Below, piece after piece: positions 33,398 through 42,576 of a stretch of 64,000 nucleotides of DNA (the first letter of the stretch is position 1; each line of letters starts with the position of its first letter). The stretch is from Macrotis lagotis (lineage: Eukaryota > Chordata > Mammalia > Peramelemorphia > Peramelidae): NCBI RefSeq assembly GCF_037893015.1, contig NC_133658.1, positions 886,242,977 to 886,306,976 on the forward strand, written 5' to 3'. Position numbers and translations under genes: made by a program. The notes under the pieces were generated by a model, which made no database searches, was not told the origin of the DNA, and saw only the letters and a list, made by a program, of their open reading frames with translations.

Positions 33398-33437
33398 AAA
33401 TTGGACTCTCTGAATGCAGGCCCCCCAACTTACACAG
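33398..33437 (+). other. TNFRSF9: Candidate untranslated first exon of TNFRSF9
   Basis: About 40 bp run from the inferred start to a CAG|GTTTGT donor at 33437/33438. There is no ATG-initiated frame of note. The exon is inferred from the TATA position and this donor. A longer first exon using another donor is equally possible. Confidence 0.3.
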
Positions 33438-33839
33438 GTTTGTTCTTGGGACACCTTCTTCCTCCATCGCTTCACTTTCTGAGCTTCCTGTTTCCTTCTC
33501 ATCTCTGTGTTTCTATTCAATGATTTCCCCCTTTGATCAGGTGCTAGGAGCCTGGCAAAAAGGAAAAAAAAACAGATCTTAGAAAAGAGAATATTTTGCT
33601 TAATAGATCCTTTGCTTTGCTCCAGATGTCAGAACAAATCCATGTCTGCAAAGAGGAAGTAGCAGGATGGGCTGGACGCAGAAATGCTGCCCTACCCCCA
33701 AATGATCATTATGGGTCATGGTGAAACTTCTGGTTTATTTATTCTAGGCTTTCAGATTAGCAGTGCCAATCCAAATTTCTCCAACAATAACAGTAGAAAA
33801 AAAATCATTGAGAAATTGAGAAATATTTCCCCCCTTTCT

Positions 33840-33955
33840 TCAGGAACTTCTGTGTGATTGAATGCAAGCTCCTTGAAGGCAAGGACTGTTTCACTTCTCT
33901 CTTTGTATCCCCAGAGCTTTGCATAATGACTCACCTAGAAATATTTTTGATGGAT
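33840..33955 (+). mobile_element. L2-type LINE tail
   Basis: 'gcaagctccttgaaggcaaggactgtttc', 'tttgtatccccagagctttgc' and 'tgatggatggatcaattga', the usual tail order. Confidence 0.55.
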
Positions 33956-34175
33956 GGATCAATTGACCGACTTTGTCTTACTCTAGATATGCAGAAAGCA
34001 TCATTGAAATCTGGATGCCATTGCCAAGGAGTGATGAAACTGGATCTGCCTCAAGGATCTGCCTCTCAAAGCTGTTTCTGCAGTTAGGAAAACCCAGACC
34101 AACTATTTCCAAAGAGGATAGGCATTGTTGAATCTCTGGCTTGGCAAAGGGCAGCTGCTTCTGTTGCTTTTCCAG

Positions 34176-34321
34176 GTCAAGGCTGGCTTGACATCTGTGG
34201 ATTGTTGTAAGCAATCAATGAATTAGTTCTAAAGATAACTGGAAGTGCCTCCTTAAAAGTGAAGATTGTGGCGACAGGTTAGAGTGCTGTGGGAACTGAT
34301 CTTTGTCTCCAAGACTCCAAT
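34176..34321 (+). other. TNFRSF9: TNFRSF9 5' untranslated part of exon 2, with a two-codon uORF
   Basis: A strong acceptor (CTGTTGCTTTTCCAG) ends at 34175, so the exon bearing the start codon probably begins at 34176. At 34218 lies ATG AAT TAG, a minimal upstream frame. No other upstream ATG precedes the main start. The exon limit is inferred. Confidence 0.5.
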
Positions 34322-34418
34322 ATGGGCATCAGCTATGAGAATCTGGAGGCCACGTTAACTCTTGCCATGCTGTACTGGGGTACTCTGGTCCAGGGTTCCT
34401 GCGGCAGCTGTCCAGCTG
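34322..34418 (+). CDS. TNFRSF9: TNFRSF9 coding exon 1 (signal peptide)
   Basis: Residues 1-32, ending in phase 1 at a CTG|GTAAGA donor. It encodes the signal peptide (hydrophobic core about 10-23) and the first two cysteines (27 and 30). The start [12 protein letters not shown] lines up with human MGNSCYNIVATL. Confidence 0.93.
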
Positions 34419-35461
34419 GTAAGAATGAAAATGAAGGATGCATCTGTGTCTGTCCTACAGGCATTCTTAATTCTAGGGCATCTTATCTGATATATATATG
34501 TGTGGATAGATAGATAGAGAGATAGATAGATAGATAGACACATATAGATATAGATAGATAGATATTTGGCTTTGGAAAGGCAATGAGGTTAAGTGACTTG
34601 TCCAAGGTCACACACCTAGGTAATTTATTAAGTGTCTGAGGTTGGATTTGAACTCAGGTCCTCCTGAGACTCCAGGGCTGGTGCTCTATTCACCACCTAG
34701 CTGCTCCACCCTACCTGATTTTAGTTAACTTCTTGGGTTCATATTGAAAATAATTTAGTAGAATAGTTATGAAAATTCTCTTAGTGAATCCAGTCTTCAG
34801 AATAAGCCATGATTCTGTTCTTATTCAGTCATAAGATGTAGGCCTATTTTAATTCTACCATATTTATGTCTTGTTCTTTCTGATTCTGTGTTTATTCCTG
34901 AAGAATGCTTGTGAAGAGGCCAGTTTTTTGTTTGTTTGAGGGGTTTTGGGGGGGGTTGCATGACAATGGGGTTAAGTGACTTGCCCAAGGTCTCACAGAT
35001 AGTAAGTGACTTAGGTTGGGTTTGAATTCAGGTCCTCCTGACTCTAAGAGTGGTGCTTTATCCATTTTGCCACCTAACTGCTCCCAAGGGTCCAGTTTTT
35101 AAAAGTCAGTCATCTTGCCTAGCTATGTGACCTTGGGAAAGTCACTTAACCCCATTTTAAAAGTCAGTTACCCCTTACTCAAAATATAACTACTTTAAAA
35201 TAGAACCCGAGAAACAATAAATTTTCTGCATTTTTATTTCCCTTTGTCTTTAAGTATTTTTGAATGCTACAGTGAAAATTTGCAAAGGTTACCAGAATTT
35301 CTTGATCCCTTTCTTTTTCCCCTTAGGTACTTTCTGGAATGGTACAGATTGTGGAAAAAACAAAAATCTGGCTTGTATCCCATGTCCCCCAAATAGCTTC
35401 TCTAGTTCAGCTGGTGAACAGAGGACATGTGACATATGCAGGAGATGTGAAGGTAAGATCT

Positions 35462-35510
<49 letters not shown>

Positions 35511-38500
35511 GGATCTATAAATATGAATATAGGCATTTCTGATAAGTGATGAAATAGATAAATTCCATGTCCATTTTAAAATAAATTAAATATTAAATTA
35601 TTTTAGATCATTTTTATAAATATATCTTTCCTCACTCTACCTATTGAATTATCCCTTGTGAAAAATTTTTTTAAAAATCAATTCAACAAAACTAAGAAAC
35701 ACATCTAACAGTAATGACAGGATGCATTGATCCCCACTCAAAGTTCCCCACCCCAGCTAAGCAGAAAGGGATGTCCATTTTGTAGTCTTTTCTCCATTCC
35801 CACCACTTTTCAAATATCATGAGTGTTATTTCCTATATGTACTGAGAAATTTTTAAAATTACTATAGTGGCAACTACTGGTAGATAATGAGAAGTTGCAT
35901 TTTACTGAAAGTTTATTTCAGGTGAAATGATAGTTTATAGTTGATGGGAATATGCTTCTACTAACCAAATGAAGGACTTAATTTAGCACTAAAAGTTACA
36001 AGAAACTTTATTACTATAGTCATACGTTCAGTTTTGTTTCAATAAGCATTTAGGAACTGGTAGCACTGGTAGGTGCTAGAGATACAAGGGCAAAAATGGA
36101 ATAATCTGTGCCTTAAGGATTTTACATCTTACTGCTGGAGGTGGAGGTGTTGGGAGGGAAAGTTTTCATTATCGAACTTATCAGTAAGCCTTTATGTCCT
36201 ATTTTCAAATGAATTTTGAATTTTTAAAGGTATTTTCAGAACTAAGAGAGAATGTACTCCAACAAGCAATACAGAGTGTGATTGTAGGTCCGGGTATCAT
36301 TGTTCTGGAGCAGGATGTTATAGGTGTCAACCAGATTGCAAGCAAGGTCAAGAATTTATAGGAAAAGGTAGGTTGCCTTCCCCTCCCCCACTTCAAGTTC
36401 ATTTGAAACCCTAAACTTGTTCATCATTCCAATATTAGATAGGTAGAAAAGACTATAGCAGTATGGTAGAATGCTAGACTTGAACTCAGTGATTCTGGAT
36501 TCAAATTCTGATTCTGCTATTTATTCCTTGGGAATACTAATTTCCTTGGGTCTCAGTTTCCTCATCTGTAAAATGAGAGACTAGACTTAGATGACTGCTA
36601 AGTTTTTCCCTTGTTCTAAACCTATGATCCTATTAGATGTAGTATTTAATGCCATATGTATACGTGATTGAGTCAAACATACTAGTAAATGAGAAATTCT
36701 TATCAGGAAATCATAATTTGAATATTTGTCAGCCATTCTATAGTCAAACATCCACATCCATAAAACTTTCTTAAGTGCTTGTCATTAGAAGGAAAACCTC
36801 AAAGTTATTTCAAATCACAGGACTTTGAGAACTGTTGTACAGTTATACAACATTTTGTGACATTAAAATCATTATGATGCTTACATGAGGGAAAAAACTT
36901 AAAATGACAAATATGCTTATGCTTTTTCACCTCTGCTTTTATTTTTTGCAAGGTTGTAGAGACTGTAGCTTTGGTTCCTTTAATGATCAGACACGGGGGA
37001 ACTGCAGACGCTGGACAAAGTATGTATAACTTTAATTTCCTTTAGATTATTGAATATGGTTCTAGGTTAAATTCATATTGTGAGATAAGGTACATCAGAT
37101 AGACATATATTGGAAAAATGCTATAATAATGACACAAGTAATAGTGTCAGTTCTATTCATTTACTTCTTATTTCTTTGTAACTCTCCATTGTTGACAGTT
37201 CTCTCCTTCTTTCCCTCTCTCCTTTTCTACTTTCTTCCCTCCTGTTCTCTCTCCTTTTCTATTTCTTTCTGTGCCCGTCCCTTGCTCCCTCCTTTACCCT
37301 CTTTTGCCACCCTCTCCCTGCTATCTCTCTCTCTCCCTCCCTCTCCTTTTCCTGTCTGTGTCTTGCCCCCCCTCTCTCCTTCTGTCTCTCTCCTCCTCTT
37401 CTTCCCTTTTCCCCTTCTTCCCTCTCCCTTCTCCTTCTCTAACTCCTCTATTTCTTCCCCTTGCTTCTCAGAACCTTCTCTTTCTTAAATATTCATTGTC
37501 CTCCTAATTACCAAGTCCAATGGCATTTTTTTTTCCAGTCCTCATCCTTACTACTCTGTCTGTTGCAATGGATACTATTGATTACCAGCTCCTTGAAAAT
37601 TTTTCTTCCTTTGGCTTCTGTGATAATCACCTACTTCTCTTTCTATATCTCTCCTTCATTTATGATGCCTTCCATGATGTGCCTTCCTCTCATCCCTTCA
37701 ATCCTGATGTTTCCTTGGGTTCTGTCCATGCTTCTCTTTATCTACATTTTTTCCATGGCCTTTTCACCCATGGTTGCAACTTCAGTGACTGAGAGGAGTA
37801 ATAAGAAAGTTTGGGGAGAGCTTGGGAGGAAAGATAATGAATTTCGTTTTGGGCAGGTTGAGTTTGAGGTAGCTAAAGGGCATTCAGTTCAGGATGTCCA
37901 ATAAAGAATTGGAAATTTGAAACTAAAGGTCACCAAAAAGATTATATTGATCTCCATGCCTATGATACCCACCTCCCTTTCTAAAGACTTCTGTTTACAA
38001 AATTTAAATATTTTATTTCTTTAGTTTTCTGACTACATGCAATGGTATCTAATGACTTTTAATCTTTCATTTCCTACTACCTCCTGATAAGCTTTATATA
38101 GACATCTTCCCAACTCTTCAATCTCATCCCCTGCACAAGCCCCTGAAAAGAAGTCCTGTTCCTCCATCAACTAAAGTATAAGGAGGTTGGACTAGATCAC
38201 TTCAAAGATCCTTCCAGATCTAAACCTATGATCAATGATCTCAGTTATATAGGATTTAAACCTTTAAGTCTTCTCTGATCCCTCTTTGCCCCTTCCCTTC
38301 ACCAGATCAGTTCCTACTCATTTTTCAAGACTCAGTTCAGATGCCATTTCCTCCAAGATCCTCCTTTATCTCCCCAGTCAGAAACAATCAGTCCTTTTTT
38401 GGATCTCTCATAGAACTCCATTCTGGCCTCAGTCACTTAATAGCTATGTAACCCTGGACAAGTCACGGAACCCTATTTGTCTCAGAATCCTTATCTGTAC

Positions 38501-39690
38501 AATAATTTGGAGAAGGAACTAACAAACTTCTCCAATTTCATCGCCAAGAAAACTCCGAATGAGGTCATGAAGAGTTAGACAGGACTGAAGTGACCGAACA
38601 ACAAAAGACAGAGAACTCTGTATCTTTCACATCCTATCTTGGAAAAGCTGTGCTGTATAGAAAGCTCTGATCTAAAGACTTAAAGTCCTGCACCACCAGT
38701 TTTGCCAAGTCACTTTCTGAACCTCAGTTTTCTTGTCTGTAAAATAGTTACAGAATGGTAAGGAAAGGTCTTTTAAAGGGGTAGAGAACTATGCAAATGT
38801 GAGTTGTTTATTATTATCATTATTATTGTTATTATCATTATTGTTGGTGTTGTTATTTTTATAGTGTTTGTATCTTTGTCTTATCCACCTTCCCTGGTTG
38901 TAAGCTCCAGGAGAGTAGGGATGCTCTTGTCATCTTCTATGTATTTTCCATAAAATTCAATTCCCTATTCATAGCCATTGTCAATTTCTAAAGGGAGATT
39001 TCAAATCTATTCTCCCAAAATCTAAGAAGTATTTAGGGGTCAATGTAAGGAAAAACCTGCCAACAGTTAAGATCTAAGAGTGCAATGAATTGTCTCAGGA
39101 AAGGATGACGTCTTCCTTCCTAAAGGTATTAACTAGACACTGAACGCTCTTATATTGGAGGATAGTTTAGACCGGATGCTGAGTTAGATTGGAGGACCTT
39201 TCCTATCCAACTCTAAGGTTACATGATCCTTTGAAGAGTTTATTTAAGGTTAACTTCAAATTCATTTTATTATTAGCTTTCTGTGAACTCAAATAGAAGC
39301 AATTTATTTGGTTTCTGAAATTAATCCCTTGCAAGTTTTAATTATTTAATTGTTTCTCATTTAACTTCAGCTGCTCCTTGAGTGGACAAGTTGTGCTTGT
39401 AAATGGAACTAGTAAAAGAGATGTGGTATGTGGATCCACCAAAACAGATGCCACTCCAGATGCAGTCTCCATAACAATTCCTGTTTTTCTTGTGCAAACT
39501 GGTGAGCTATTGATTAATATCCAAGGAATATGAATCACTCATAGCTATTCTCTTCTACCTGTCGCTCCGTCCATCTGGAGTGACTTTCAACTCTAAAGCT
39601 AAACCAATAGTAATTCAGATAGTAAAATTGCAAACAGACCCAGTGGAGCTTCCAAGATTCAAAACTGAAAAGGAATTCTGATTTATATAC

Positions 39691-39743
<53 letters not shown>

Positions 39744-39782
39744 TCTTGAGAGGTGACATGAATTCTGATTTATATACAGGTG

Positions 39783-39818
<36 letters not shown>

Positions 39819-42518
39819 CATATATCTTGAGAGGTGACATGATGCCAAATCAAGGAGGTCCAGGTTCAATTTCTAACTAATGCAAATTGATTGTGTGATC
39901 CTGGATTAGTCTCAACATCTTACCTGTGTCCCCGGCCACTCTCTAAGATAATAAGTTGTTGAGAAGGTGCGCCTTGAAAAGGCCATTTCTAAGCGATGTC
40001 TCTGCTTCCTTTCCTCTCACTCTCTGAAGTCTGGTTTACAACATCATCACTCTACTGAAATTGGACTCTTCAAATTACCAGTGATTTAATTAATTTCTAA
40101 ATCTATGGGTCTTTTCTCTCAATACTCATCCTTCTTGACCTCTCTGCAGCCTTTGATATTGTTGATCACCTTCTTCTCCTCGATATTCTCTTCTCTCTAG
40201 GATTTCATGGCACTTTCCTATCCTGATTCTTCTCCTACTTCTCTGACTGTTTCTACTCTGATTCCTTTTCTTGATCTACATCCAAGTTGTGCCTACTAAC
40301 TGAGGATTGTCCACTAAGGGTCTGTTCTGGGCTCTCTTTTCTTCTCCCTCTATACTGCTTTGCTTGGTGATCTCATCAGTTCCCCTGGATTTAATTATCA
40401 TCTTTATGCAGATGATTCTTAAAACTATTTATCCTTTCTTGTGACTTTCAGACTCAACTCTTCAAGTGTCTTTTGGACATCTTGAATTGAATGTTTTAAC
40501 CTCAGACTTGATCTGTCCAAAACAAAATTCTTACTTTCCTCCCAAGTTCTCCCTCCCTTCTTTCTAACTTCCTTATTACCACTGAAGGCACCACAATCTT
40601 CCCAGATACCCAGGCTCACAACCTTATTGTCATCCTCAACTCCTTACTCTCTTTCTCAGTCTCATATTCAATTGATTGTTAGGGTCTTTGTATTTCATCT
40701 TTGGAACATCTCTTCTAAACTCCCCACACCCCCTCCTCTGACAGTGCCACTTCCCAACTCTAGGACATCATCATCATCATTTCATGCCTGTACTGTTTCA
40801 ATGATTCTCTCATTGGTTCCCTTGCCTCAAGTCTCTCTCCACTTCAATCTGTCCTCCAAGAATCTGTCAAATTGACCTTAGAGTAGATCTGATCATGTGT
40901 TCCCCCACTCAATACATTCTGATGGTTACCTAATACTTCCCCAATCAAATCTATAAAATTCTCTGATTTTTTAACCCTAACCCTTCATAACCTGACTGCC
41001 TTCTAGTTTTCCAATCTTCTTTTTTTAAGGCAAATGGGGTTAAGTGGCTTGCCCAAGGCCACATAGCTAGGTAACTATTAAGTGTCTGAGGCCGGATTTG
41101 AACTCAGGTACTCCTGACTCCAAGGCCAGTGTTCTATCCGCTGTGCCACCTAGACACCCCCTAAGTTTTCCAATCTTCTTATACATTCCTACGTACTTTC
41201 TGATTCAGTGGCATTCCCCTCCTTTCTATTGCTCCCATAAGACATTCCATTTTCCAATTCCAGGCATTTTTATCAACTGTCCTTCATTACTGAAATTTTC
41301 TCCTTTCTCATCTCTGCCTTCTGGTTTTCCTGGATTCCTTCAAGTCTCAGCTAAAATTATACCTTTTGCAAGAAATCCTTTCTAATCTCCCTTATTACCA
41401 GTACCTTTTTTGGGTATTATCTCCAATTTATCATGTATACATAGATATATACATATTTTTATAAATATATAATATATTTATGTATGTATGTCTGCAGATA
41501 TAAAAATACATATATTGAAATCTGTTTATCTATCAATCTATCTCTAAATCTATCCACCCATCTATCATTTATCCATCCAACTATCTATCCATTTTTTCTT
41601 TCTTTTTATCTCTCTTCCTAGCCATCCATCATCTATCCATTTATTTTTCTATCTACCTTTTTCTTTCTTTCTGTCTATCAATCTATCTATCTCTTTCTGC
41701 CTTTATTTCTTTCTTCCCCTAAGGCTTAATCCAGTGTCCATCACACAGCAGGTATTTAATAAATCCTTATTAACTTCACTTGACTGAAGGCTAGATTGAC
41801 TAGAACTCCCTACATTGAAGAAATCATGGTTTCAACTTTAAAAAAATACAAAACAACCAAAAAAACTACACATGTAGAAAATTGGATGCCACATAATATA
41901 GAAAAATAAAGCAGTATGTTTCCATTTTTCTTTCTAAAATAATATACTACCTTGGACTTTGGAATTTTTTCCAGCTTTGAAGATTTAAAATTTAAATTAA
42001 AAAAAATTAAAATTTAAGTAAATTCAATATGTCCTATAGAATATAACTTCCTTGAGAGTAGGGCTCCTACTTACATAGTACCTGATGGGTACACAGTAAG
42101 TGCTTAATAAATGCTTACTGCTTGATCACCACACTTTGAGTATCTCATTAGAACAAAGATCACAGTTGTTTTTAACATTAATGAAAGAGAAGAAGCTCAA
42201 GAATGTCAAAATCCTAGAAAGACAGGAACCAATCTAACCTTTGCCAACTCCTTATTCATCTCTAGTTGTATCTACTAACTGTGGTTGTCCCCTAAGTTTC
42301 TGTCTTGGGCTCTCTCTTCTTCCTCCTGGCAAATGGAAATGGTCTTCAACATTCTTCTAAACATATGGGTAGGTAGTGACTTTTCAATATCATGTAAAAA
42401 GAACCCTGATCTCTACTTATAAGTCAATAACTATTTTTTGTCAGTAATTAGTAATTGTTTTCATTATGCATTTATTAAGTGCCTACTATATACCACACAC
42501 TGTGTTAAGCACCAGAGA

Positions 42519-42576
<58 letters not shown>

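Larger units (their letters stand above)
40065..41790 (+). mobile_element. L2-type LINE, long broken copy
   Basis: Translation shows degraded CR1-clade reverse-transcriptase wording: '[22 protein letters not shown]', '[18 protein letters not shown]'-like and, further on, '[14 protein letters not shown]'. It ends with the L2 tail 'tccatcacacagcaggtatttaataaatcc' at about 41735. A SINE (41022-41161) and an ATCT-rich stretch interrupt it. Many stops. It lies in the intron before the membrane-segment exon of TNFRSF9. Confidence 0.75.
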
